A stretch of 64,000 nucleotides of DNA from Ginsengibacter sp963792025. Its GTDB lineage: Bacteria; Bacteroidota; Bacteroidia; Chitinophagales; Chitinophagaceae. Where the stretch lies: the NCBI GenBank assembly GCA_963792025.1, contig CAWBUS010000008.1:372001-436000 (forward strand), given 5' to 3'. Below are positions 36,170 through 45,045 of this stretch, piece by piece; position 1 is the stretch's first letter, and each line of letters starts with the position of its first letter. The notes beneath the pieces are model-generated. The model ran no database searches and was not told the origin of the DNA. It worked only from the letters and a program-made list of their open reading frames with translations. Both the position numbers and the translations under genes were made by a program.

Positions 36170-37122
36170 TGGCTGCAGTAAAATTAAATTCGGGTACCTG
36201 CTGCATCATTTCATAAAGTTGAAAGGCATCTTCTTTTTTACAAAGTTCTGTGCCTGCATTCATAGTTGCTGCTGTACCGCATGCTACCCCAAATTTAGCC
36301 GCTTCCCGCAAGCTTTCGCCCCTTGAAAGAAAAAAAACAATTCCCGCAACCATACTGTCGCCGGCACCTACCGTACTTTTTCTGGTAACCTTTGGCGCCG
36401 AAATTATCTCAGTGAAATCTTTTGTTACGATGGTTGCACCGGCCATTCCCATTGATATCACTACTACTTCACACATACCTTTTTCAATAATTTCCCTGGA
36501 AACACTTACAATATCCTTAGGCTTTAGCTCATCCACTCCAGCCAAATACGCCAGTTCGCCAAGATTTGGTTTTAGAAGATAAATGCCTTTTTGTACGGCC
36601 TCTTTTAATGCCTCTCCGGAAGTATCTACAATTAATTTCGCATTCTTGCCCTCTTGCAATTTCTGCAAGCATTGCATAAATATTAACCGGAACGCCTGGA
36701 GGTAAGCTGCCGCTCGCAATAATAAAATTGGCATCATCTATTTCTTCCACAGCCCTTAAACATTCTTTCCATTCATGTTCGTTCAATTCAGAGCCGGGCA
36801 TTCCAAAACGATATTGTGCATTAATGGATTGATCGAGGACAATAATATTTTCTCTTGTCTCTTTTTCAATTTCTATTATTTTGGAATTGACATTTTCCCT
36901 TTCCATTAAATGATTAAAAAACTTTCCGGTGTAACCACCTGAAGGAAATATAGCAATAGCATCCTCACCTAGTTTTTTCAGCGCTCTTGCAACATTAATG
37001 CCTCCTCCGCCCGGTTCAAGTTTCGGTGGTGCACATTGTAATTTTTTTTCAGGAATTAAACATGATATTGAAGTGCTCTTATCAATACAGGGACTAAAGG
37101 TGATCGTTACAATTTTTGACAT
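36162..37122 (-). pseudogene. pfkB: 6-phosphofructokinase, PfkB (ribokinase) family, frameshifted near 36650
   Basis: Two overlapping frames make one PfkB of about 315 residues. Frame one (37122-36529) holds the substrate region FEPGGGG-like (LEPGGGGINVARALKKLG at about 37) and ASGSLPPGVPV. Frame two (to 36162) holds LIVDTSGEALKEA, LLKPNLGEL and the catalytic anion-hole STVGAGDSMVAG. The order and spacing match E. coli Pfk-2 closely. The switch between frames falls at about 36645-36670, in the segment encoding MLAEIA. The protein would phosphorylate fructose 6-phosphate. It is followed by the CHAD gene with an 8-bp overlap. In mycobacteria pfkB is a DosR dormancy gene. Confidence 0.87.
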
Positions 37123-37291
37123 TATTGACTATTAAATTTTAATACTCTGTTTTTGTTATTGAATCGAAATAAAAAAAGTGAGGAATCGCCAATGAAATAT
37201 AGATTGCAAACTTTTATTGTTTGAACTTGATTACAAAATGATAATGACAATTAATCCATCCCATCTCTTACCATTAAATACAGACAACCAT

Positions 37292-39680
37292 TTAAAAGGC
37301 CATTTTAAGTGTTGACTCAGCCTGGTTTATATTTTTTATGCCCTTGAGCAATGCATCCGGATTAAAAGAAATACTATCAATTCCCTGTTCCACAAGGAAT
37401 TTTGCAAATGCCGGAATATCACTCGGCGCTTGCCCGCATAGTCCAATCTTTACACCTGCTTCTTTAGCTTTTTTGATCACCGTGGCGATCATTTCTTTGG
37501 GAGCTTCATTTTCTTCATCGAATAAATCATTGACTATTGACGAATCCCTGTCGATCCCCAGTGTAAGTTGAGTAAGGTCATTTGAACCTATTGAAAAGCC
37601 ATCAAATATTTTTGCAAATTTTTCAGCGAGTATAACATTACTTGGAATTTCTGCCATGACATATATCTCAAGATTATTGACGCCTTGTTCGAGGCCATAT
37701 CTCTTCATCACCGCAATTACTTTATTGCCTTCTTCAACCGTTCTGCAGAATGGGATCATTACTTTTACATTGGTTAAACCCATGTCGTCTCTTACTTTTC
37801 TAATAGCTTCGCATTCAAGTTTAAAACCTTCTCTATACCTGTCATTATAATATCTTGAAGCTCCCCTGAAACCTAACATGGGATTTTCTTCCTGTGGTTC
37901 AAAATCTTTACCACCAATGAGATTAGCATATTCATTGGTTTTGAAATCACTCATACGAACAATAACGTCTTTGGGATAAAATGCTGCTGCAATGGTGGCC
38001 ACGCCCTGCGATAATTTATCAACAAAATACTTTTCTTTATCAGGGTAATGATGCGTTAGTTTTTCAATTTTCTTCTTTACTGATGCATCGGTTAATTCAT
38101 TAAACTTTACCAAAGCCATTGGGTGAATTTGTACCGTGTTGGTAATGATAAATTCAAGCCTCATTAATCCAACTCCGTCGTTAGGATAAAAAGATAATTT
38201 AAATGCTTTATCCGGATCTCCCACTATCATCATTACCTCAGTAGTTTCAGGTTTTTTTATGTTAGTAGAAATCCAGTTCAGTTTCTTTAAAGTCTAATTT
38301 GCCTTCATAAACAAAACCTGTTTCTCCTTCACAGCATGAAACCGTTATCATTTCTCCGTCAGTAATTTTCTCAGTGGCATCAGCGCAGCCCACAATGGCA
38401 GGCACGCCCAATTCTCTTGCAACAATTGAAGCATGGCTTGTTCTGCCACCTTTATTGGTAATAATTGCTGCCGCATTTTTTAATATCGGATCCCAGTCCG
38501 GACTGGTTAAATCAGTAACAACAATTTCGCCCGGTTGTAATTTATCCGATTCATCAGGCGATTTCAAAATCCTCGCAATTCCCGCGGCTACTTTTGAACC
38601 GATGGCTTCGCCCTGGGTGATGGCTTTACCTTTAGTTATGATTTTATATTCTTTAACAATCAACGGGTTTCTTTGCGAATGGACCGTTTCGGGCCTGGCC
38701 TGGATGATAAACAATTCATTGGTAATTCCGTCTTTGGCCCATTCAATATCCATCGGCTTTTGATAATGGTTCTCAATTACCAATGCCCAGTTAGCCAGAG
38801 TGGTAAGTTCCTTATCGCTCAATACATATTCGTCTTTTTTTTCTTCCGGAGTTTCAATATTAATAACAGGGTTATCAACACCGGTTCCGTAAATCATTGT
38901 CTTTGCTTTGTCGCCTAATATCTTTTGAATGATGGCATTTTTTCCCTGCAAAAGCGCTGGTTTAAAAACAAAAAACTCATCAGGGGTAACGGTGCCCTGC
39001 ACAATGTTTTCACCCAGGCCCCATACGCCTGCAATATGAACAATATCGCGGAATCCCGATTCAGGTTCAAGCGTAAAGCCCACGCCCGAACAAGCTTTGT
39101 CAGAGCGCACCATTTTTTGTATGCCCACTGATAATGAAACTTTTTCGTGGCCGAATCCGTTATCTTCGCGATACTTAATAGCCCTGTCAGTATACAATGA
39201 TGCATAACATCTTTTTACTGCATCAAGTAAAGCTTCTTCTCCTTTTATATTAAGATAACTTTCATGTTGACCGGCAAAACTTGCTTCAGGTAAATCCTCA
39301 GCCGTTGCACTGCTGCGAACGGCTACTTCAAAATAATTTTCGTTACCACATAATTTTTTATAGCCACCAATAATCGCTTCACCCAGTTCTTCCGGAAGGT
39401 GGGCATTTAGCAATAATTTTCGTGCCTTCAATCCGGTTTCCCGCAGGTTCACATATTTATTTGTATCTAACTGCTTCATTAATTCATCCAGTTGCGGGGT
39501 CAACGAATTGTATTTAAGAAAGTCCTGAAAAGCCACGGCTGTTGTGGCAAAGCCGTCCGGCACCGAAATGCCTTTAGCCGCCAATTTTGAAAACATTTCA
39601 CCTAAAGAAGCATTTTTGCCGCCTACTGATGGTATGTCTCCAATATTGATTTCATTGAATTGTTTTATATATGTGTTCAT
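37292..39680 (-). pseudogene. ppsA: Phosphoenolpyruvate synthase, frameshifted near 38265
   Basis: Frame one (39680-38262) gives the ATP-grasp domain (VGGKNASLGEMF, VAVRSSATAEDLPEASFAGQ) and the phosphohistidine domain (TNKGGRTSHASIVARELG). Frame two (down to 37292) gives the PEP/pyruvate-binding barrel (GVGLMRLEFII, GSNDLTQLTLG, GLCGQAPSD with catalytic Cys). Together they total about 795 residues, the normal length. Between 38262 and 38233, the alternative frame reads STNIKKPETTEVMMIVGDP, which is the expected linker, so a one- or two-base indel at about 38265 separates them. It converts pyruvate to PEP. It lies downstream of the baeRF-like and USP genes in one probable operon. Confidence 0.88.
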
Positions 39681-39696
39681 GATTTTTTGTTATTAA

Positions 39697-40515
39697 TTAT
39701 TCATGAAGGGCCATCACTGGTATGTGGCTATGTAATATCAAATGTTTTGTATGGCTTCTTTGAATCATCTTATCAAGAAGTGAATGTCGCTTGTGGGTTA
39801 CCATAAGAAGATCAATATTATTTTTTTCACAAAAATCCATAAGGCCTTCATCAATATCTTTATTGTTTATGAAATGAAATTGCGGTTTCATGTCTTTCAG
39901 CATTACCTGCAGCAAACCAGACTGGAAAACCATTTCGGGATCATGAGCTTCAGTGGAACCGGTATTAATAACGTATAGCCGGGCATTGAAAATTTTAACG
40001 AGTTCTTCAATTTCACTAACGGGCGTTTTATCAATAACCTTTTCAAAGTCGCAGGCCAGCCCTATCTTTTTAATATTTGCAAACTTCACACCGCGTGGTA
40101 TGGCCAATATTGGCCACCGCAGATTTTTCATTGCAATAATTGTATGGCTTCCAAAAAATATTCGCTCTGTGTTAGTTACGCCCTGGTTTCCCATAACTAC
40201 CGCAAACGGGTGTACGCGATCACAAGCAGCGTTTAACTCAGTAAAAAAAGTGCCCATTTCAACTTCTGTTGTTATCTTAATTGTATTACCTGTTTTTCTC
40301 TGCAGTTGTCGTTTCAATTCATTTAAAATTTCTTCGGCATTACCAATAATATCTTCCGTTGTTGTAACAGGAGGTATATCATTATAATAGATAGGAACTT
40401 TTTGAATATTGAGCAAGTGTAAATCTGCATTTATAGCAACCGCCATGTCTGCTGCATAATTTGCAGCAGACAAAGCTGTTGAAGAAAAATCAGTCGCCAG
40501 GATAATTGTTTTCAT
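39697..40515 (-). CDS. Universal stress protein, tandem domains (ATP-binding type)
   Basis: 272 residues, two Usp domains. The first ends with GNQGVTNTERIFFGS (G-x2-G-x9-G-S), so ATP binding is expected. The second domain has LLMVTHKRHSLLDK. The start overlaps the end of the baeRF-like gene by 26 bp, and the PEP synthase starts 16 bp after its stop, so the three genes form one operon controlled from the site at 41678. It belongs with the USP at 20771 by motif. Confidence 0.93.
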   Translation of the reverse strand: MKTIILATDFSSTALSAANYAADMAVAINADLHLLNIQKVPIYYNDIPPVTTTEDIIGNAEEILNELKRQLQRKTGNTIKITTEVEMGTFFTELNAACDRVHPFAVVMGNQGVTNTERIFFGSHTIIAMKNLRWPILAIPRGVKFANIKKIGLACDFEKVIDKTPVSEIEELVKIFNARLYVINTGSTEAHDPEMVFQSGLLQVMLKDMKPQFHFINNKDIDEGLMDFCEKNNIDLLMVTHKRHSLLDKMIQRSHTKHLILHSHIPVMALHE

Positions 40516-41626
40516 ATATAATATTTTTTTTAGAATGAATTATAAGAGCGATATGATCGTACTGCTCCATTATGTTTTTGCCTACAAATTCCACATCGCC
40601 GTCTTCCTCAAGTATTTTTTCAATAATTTCATCAACCATATCTTTTAAATAAGAAAAACGGTTATACAACTTATTAGCTTTATAAACTGTTTCTTCATTC
40701 CTGGTAGTTAATTCAGGATATTGATAATTTTCTTCCAATAAAAGAATCCGGCAACGATGCTCTATAACGGCTTTGATTACATCCGGCAATCCTGAGGCGA
40801 GTTTATTTTTGTGCGCTGCCGTTTTAAGCGCATTTAATAAATATTTTTGTTTTACTTTTTTCCAATCAGCAAGGTATGGTGTCATAATCTTTCTCATTGC
40901 TTCGGTATCCGCTTCCTCGTAGTTGCTTATTATGTTTTCAATAACCGAAGTTGCGTGCGTGGAAACGTTGTTAAAGTGGGTTAAAATATCTTCATTCCCA
41001 ATTACAAACAACGGAAGGTGATATGAATCCATTATATAATCAAGTGAGCTATCAATGCGCAGCAAAAATTTTTCAATATTAATTCTCACACATTCCTCAT
41101 CACAATTTTTGATTTTTAAACGATGATATAAAGGATCAGTATATTCTAAAAAATTTTCTAACCTGCTAAAGAAAATTTTTTGCATCTCGCCGGATTCATT
41201 TACATAAATCCTGCACTCCTTTTCGGTTAGCTGCAATAAAAGATATTGTTGTAATTCTTTTTTATGTTTAATAAGGTCTTGTATATGAAATGATTTATCC
41301 AGCACAATTCTTTCCTCAACTTCCACACTGAGGTATAAAACTTTTTCAAACACAGGCGATACATAAATTGCGATACTTTTTTTATGGGTGCTGAAATCGA
41401 GGTTCTTAATAATATACTTTAGCTTTTGTATAACCAATAAAGCCATGTCAATAGAAAAATTATCAAATATTTTTTTCTCAACTTTTTCCACTACAGATTG
41501 CAATGTTGAAGTCAGCTCACTCTTTGATTGCATTTTCGGTTCAAACGGCAGAATTATAGAAACGGACGGCAGATTATATTCTGTCTCACTTGCCTCAGCC
41601 AGGTGAGATAACAGGTTCTGTTTCAT
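40490..41626 (-). CDS. baeRF-like protein (bacterial eRF1/Pelota-related family)
   Basis: About 378 residues. SVSIILPFEPKM at the start, KKSIAIYVSP and then PLFVIGNEDILTHF and GLPDVIKAVIEHRCRILLLEE are arranged as in bacterial archaeo-eukaryotic release factor (baeRF) proteins, which are thought to act at ribosomes. Recognition is by pattern only. I prefer ATG 41626 (MKQNLL) to 41635, because the predicted transcript starts near 41643 and other genes of the set have leaders of 13-22 bases. It heads an operon with a USP and PEP synthase. Confidence 0.62.
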   Translation of the reverse strand: MKQNLLSHLAEASETEYNLPSVSIILPFEPKMQSKSELTSTLQSVVEKVEKKIFDNFSIDMALLVIQKLKYIIKNLDFSTHKKSIAIYVSPVFEKVLYLSVEVEERIVLDKSFHIQDLIKHKKELQQYLLLQLTEKECRIYVNESGEMQKIFFSRLENFLEYTDPLYHRLKIKNCDEECVRINIEKFLLRIDSSLDYIMDSYHLPLFVIGNEDILTHFNNVSTHATSVIENIISNYEEADTEAMRKIMTPYLADWKKVKQKYLLNALKTAAHKNKLASGLPDVIKAVIEHRCRILLLEENYQYPELTTRNEETVYKANKLYNRFSYLKDMVDEIIEKILEEDGDVEFVGKNIMEQYDHIALIIHSKKNIIYENNYPGD

Positions 41627-41646
41627 AAGACCCATTTTTAATTAAT

Positions 41647-41689
41647 CAAATTTAACCTTAAACGATGCGCATATGGATGACAGCCGTCA
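41647..41689 (-). promoter_or_regulatory. CRP/FNR-type site (class II position) and promoter of the baeRF-USP-ppsA operon
   Basis: TGACAGCCGTCA (41678-41689) is centred exactly 33 bp from the perfect minus-strand -7 box TAAATTTG (41647-41654). Both elements match without error. Confidence 0.76.
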
Positions 41690-41788
41690 TAAACCGGCTT
41701 GACACTCCTCATTTACAAGAGACACGGAAATGCGTTTTACAGGAAGGTGAGGGTATACAATTGGGACTACCAACAGGCAAGATGGCAA

Positions 41789-41956
41789 TTAATTTGCCAT
41801 TGCGTGTTCAACAAATAACTCATACAGCTTCACGAGGACAGATAAAATAATATTTCTCAGAAACGGAAAATAAATTACTGCCAATAAAATGGTAATAAAC
41901 CAAATTGCCGGTTTAGTTGTTTTTATACCCGGAGTATGATGGTTTAATGTTGTCAT
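41789..41956 (-). CDS. Small single-helix membrane protein, 55 residues
   Basis: Starts MTTLNHHTPGIKTTKPAIWF, has one hydrophobic helix (WFITILLAVIYFPFLRNIILSVL) and ends in LFVEHAMAN. It begins 28 bp downstream of the USP stop at 41985. AGGAG lies about 15 bases upstream of the ATG, overlapping the end of that USP gene. The protein-like composition and placement as the third gene of a USP operon support it. The function is unknown. Confidence 0.52.
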   Translation of the reverse strand: MTTLNHHTPGIKTTKPAIWFITILLAVIYFPFLRNIILSVLVKLYELFVEHAMAN

Positions 41957-41984
41957 TTTTGTTATAAGTTATCTCCTGTAATCT

Positions 41985-42803
41985 TTACCGATGGGCAATA
42001 AAAACAGGAGTTTTATGATCTTTAATTGTCTTAATTATAAAACTGCGTTTAAATAGTTGTGAAATTTCAGACCTGCTGAACGAACCGCTAACCAATAAAG
42101 GGTTTGACTGTTGCGCAAGCCATTCATTAAAAATATTTTTATCAATAACAGGAAATTTATTTATAGAAAAGTTTTCAAAATGGCTGGCCGCAAATTCCTC
42201 AATCAACTCCCTGTCTGGAATATCATGCTTGTCATCTCCTGCATAAACTAATATGGTTTTTAATGAACATAGTTCGGGGAATAAATTTACAAATTGCTTA
42301 ATGGCGTAAACTGAAGATTCGGAACCGTCGTATGCCAGGATTATATGCGAGGGAAAGTTAAATTTTTCAGGTACAATAATTACCGGGCATTCTGTAGTAT
42401 GAAGCGCATGCAATAAATATTCAAGCGGCTCATTTTCATTGCTTGTGTAAAAAATTTCACTGCCGATTAACATCAAATCAGCAAAACGGGTTTCCTTTGA
42501 TAATTGCCGAAGCGCCGATTCATAAATGTCTTTGTGCACTTTGTATTTTATATTATTCTCATCACACAACCTGGTAAAATCATTTATGCTGCTTTCCAAA
42601 ATACCTTCATCAATGCCTTCCTTCACCGGTATATAGGCTGGTGCCGCAAAAGCACTTGGAAAGAAAAAAAGCGATTCGTAATTTTTTTCTGCTAAAAAAA
42701 TACCGGTTAATAAAATTGGGGTTTTCTTATTTACGTTACAAGCGAAAGAATAAGCTCCGTTTGAAAAATTTCCTCCGTCAAATGGAATAATTATCTTTTT
42801 CAT
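41985..42803 (-). CDS. Universal stress protein, tandem domains, degenerate nucleotide site
   Basis: About 272 residues from ATG 42803 (MKKIIIPFDGGNFSNGAYSFA); the frame runs back to 42824 without Usp sequence. Two domains. The C-terminal signature is GSFSRSEISQLFKRS, lacking the Gly residues of the ATP site. Related to the USPs at 21681 and 44135. It follows the USP at 42873-43736 by about 70 bp, probably in one operon, and precedes the 55-residue membrane protein. Confidence 0.9.
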   Translation of the reverse strand: MKKIIIPFDGGNFSNGAYSFACNVNKKTPILLTGIFLAEKNYESLFFFPSAFAAPAYIPVKEGIDEGILESSINDFTRLCDENNIKYKVHKDIYESALRQLSKETRFADLMLIGSEIFYTSNENEPLEYLLHALHTTECPVIIVPEKFNFPSHIILAYDGSESSVYAIKQFVNLFPELCSLKTILVYAGDDKHDIPDRELIEEFAASHFENFSINKFPVIDKNIFNEWLAQQSNPLLVSGSFSRSEISQLFKRSFIIKTIKDHKTPVFIAHR

Positions 42804-42872
42804 GGTGATACATTTTACGCTCACAAAATTAGCCTGACGAATAACAAAACCTCATTCTTTTCTTATGCCATT

Positions 42873-43736
42873 TTAGGCAAGAACAGCTATTTTACTTTTT
42901 AGAAATTGATTTTCTTCAAGCATTCGTTCGGGCAAAATTAATAATGGAACATGGGTATGAAAAATCATATCTTTTGTTTCACTTTTTCTAAATATCCTTT
43001 CCAGCCATTCATGCCTGTGCGGCATCATCACTAACATATCAGCGTTATGTTTTTCGATAAATGAATTCAGGGCATTTGTTATGTCAATGTCGACGGGATA
43101 ATCTGGCCGATCACTAAAAGTCTCCGAGGCTTTCTTTAATGTTTCCTGAGTATGTAAAACTTCAAACCATTCCTCATGCTTGTTTTTGAGAACAGTTAGT
43201 ACATATAATTTCGGCTCGAACGACTGAATGATTTCCGTCAAATGATCTAACACCTGTAAATCGGTATCAACACCCAAATCGCTGGCAAAGATTATTGTTC
43301 CAGGGGTTTTATACAGCGCATTTTCCGGCACTAGCAGGAGCGGCACATTTACATTTCGGGCAAGCGCAACAGCTGTAGCGCCGAACATCTTTCTAATATT
43401 CATGTCAGTTCCTTTCATTCCGGCAACAATGAAGTCGACCTTTTTTTCATCAGCGATAGTAATAATTGCATCTTCCGTCCCGCCTTCATCGCACATAATT
43501 TCAATTAAGGAACGGTTGGGGTCCAGGAAATCTGCTTCGTCCATCAATTTTTTATCTGTTTGCATCATGATATCATACCTCGAAATTTCCACGTTAAGTG
43601 CGGGCAATGGATGCGGCACTTTATAGGCGTTGAACAAAATAACGTTAGCATCGAGTGCCTTGGCAAGCTGCACTCCAAATAATGATGCAACCCTTGCTGC
43701 GTGGGAAAAGTCCGTGGCTATCAATATAGTTCTCAT
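42873..43736 (-). CDS. Universal stress protein, tandem domains, near-complete nucleotide site
   Basis: 287 residues. Paralogue of the USP at 25543: shared RTILIATDF, SRYDIMMQ, IMCDEGGTEDAI and SETKDMIFHTHVPLLILP. The nucleotide signature is GMKGTDMNIRKMFGA, with Ala in place of the final Ser/Thr, so binding is less certain than in its paralogue. First gene of a USP-USP-small-protein operon. Its palindrome sits at exactly the same distance from the ATG as in the paralogue, which suggests the whole promoter-gene block was duplicated. Confidence 0.93.
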   Translation of the reverse strand: MRTILIATDFSHAARVASLFGVQLAKALDANVILFNAYKVPHPLPALNVEISRYDIMMQTDKKLMDEADFLDPNRSLIEIMCDEGGTEDAIITIADEKKVDFIVAGMKGTDMNIRKMFGATAVALARNVNVPLLLVPENALYKTPGTIIFASDLGVDTDLQVLDHLTEIIQSFEPKLYVLTVLKNKHEEWFEVLHTQETLKKASETFSDRPDYPVDIDITNALNSFIEKHNADMLVMMPHRHEWLERIFRKSETKDMIFHTHVPLLILPERMLEENQFLKSKIAVLA

Positions 43737-43752
43737 ACAATTTCTCTTTACC

Positions 43753-43817
43753 CAAAACTATTACTATCGCTCAACGCTTTAAATGACCTCAATTAGAGTT
43801 ATAGCTGATTGATGTCA
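43753..43817 (-). promoter_or_regulatory. CRP/FNR-type site (class I position) and promoter of the second USP operon
   Basis: TGATTGATGTCA (43806-43817) is centred exactly 55 bp from the perfect minus-strand -7 box TAGTTTTG (43753-43760). The predicted start is near 43749, 13 bases before the ATG. Confidence 0.76.
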
Positions 43818-43984
43818 TTATTGCTTATATGCTTTCGACAAAAAATACGAAAGCGTTTTATTCTTATAAACGTTTGAAATTAGCGTCTCAAAAATTAATC
43901 AAATTAAAATTTATAATTAACCTCGCCGGTATTTCTTTCCCCTTTAAGGCTCATGCCTGCCGTATTGGTGCTGCGAAAAAAGAA

Positions 43985-44049
43985 TGATAAATATCATCCT
44001 GAGGCTGGTTGGAAATCATACGATAGTCTTTTTAGAGATAATATTTTTA
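43985..44049 (+). promoter_or_regulatory. CRP/FNR-type site and promoter of the divergent USP
   Basis: TGATAAATATCA (43985-43996) is centred exactly 55 bp from TATTTTTA (44042-44049), a -7 box with one mismatch. With the site at 43806 it gives this 398-base divergent region one palindrome per direction. I see nothing else in it. Confidence 0.62.
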
Positions 44050-44134
44050 CGCCAAACGTCGGGAACACAATTGAGTCCCGCAATTGAATTTTTAATTTAT
44101 CAACAAACGTTGCCTGTATTTTAAAATTTAAATA

Positions 44135-44974
44135 ATGAGAAAAATATTAGTAGCAATAAATGCAGCTAACCCCGATAAAAATTCGCTTGAATTTGCAAGC
44201 TACCTGGGTAGGTTAACCAATTCGAAAATAACCGGCGTTTTCCTGGAGAACCTGGCTTATGAAGAAACTTTGAACCTAAAGACTTCTGTTGAAAGAGACA
44301 ACTTTAAAGGAGGACTAAATGAGCAAGCTGCTCAGAAATCAGATAGAACCGAATTGATAGAACACAATATTTCAACGTACAAAGAAGCAGCCGCCAACAG
44401 GGGTGTAAATTTGTTACTGCATCGTGACCGGGGTATACCTGCTTATGAATTAATTGAAGAAAGCCGGTATGCTGACATGATAGTGATCGATGGAGCTACT
44501 TCCTTTAATAAACAATTTGAAGGAACTCCCACAAACTTTATAAAAGATGTTTTGAAAAATACGGAGTGTCCTGTAATTATTGCACCAGAAAATTTTGAAG
44601 CCATTGATGAAGTTGTCTTTACCTACGATGGCTCAGCCTCTTCGGTATTTGCAATTAAACAATTTACATACCTCTTTCCTCAATTGCACGATAAAAAAAT
44701 AAACGTAGTGCATATCAATAATACCGGCGAATGGAAAGATGCCAACAGGTTTAAACTTAAAGAACTGCTAAAGAACTACTACTACGATTTGCATTTTGAG
44801 GTCCTGAAAGGAAATATTTACAACAGCCTGGTTGAATATGTATTTACAAGGCAAAATACTTTTTTGGTAATGGGCGCTTACGGGAGAAATACAATATCGA
44901 GGCTCTTTAAACCAAGCCGTGCCGACCTGATTATAAAAACGGTACTGCAGCCTATTTTCATTGCGCACTTTTAG
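44135..44974 (+). CDS. Universal stress protein, tandem domains, degenerate nucleotide site
   Basis: 279 residues with two Usp domains. The C-terminal signature is GAYGRNTISRLFKPS, where Pro replaces the third Gly, so ATP binding is doubtful. Grouped with the USPs at 21681 and 41985 (GVFLEN after strand 2). ccoI follows 71 bp downstream on the same strand and could be co-transcribed, which would put the oxidase copper pump under the same palindrome. Confidence 0.92.
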   Translation: MRKILVAINAANPDKNSLEFASYLGRLTNSKITGVFLENLAYEETLNLKTSVERDNFKGGLNEQAAQKSDRTELIEHNISTYKEAAANRGVNLLLHRDRGIPAYELIEESRYADMIVIDGATSFNKQFEGTPTNFIKDVLKNTECPVIIAPENFEAIDEVVFTYDGSASSVFAIKQFTYLFPQLHDKKINVVHINNTGEWKDANRFKLKELLKNYYYDLHFEVLKGNIYNSLVEYVFTRQNTFLVMGAYGRNTISRLFKPSRADLIIKTVLQPIFIAHF

Positions 44975-45045
44975 AACACATCAATTCACTAAAATTAATA
45001 TTCGTTACTATAATCCAATATTTTCCCAGGCCGTATTAAAACAGT

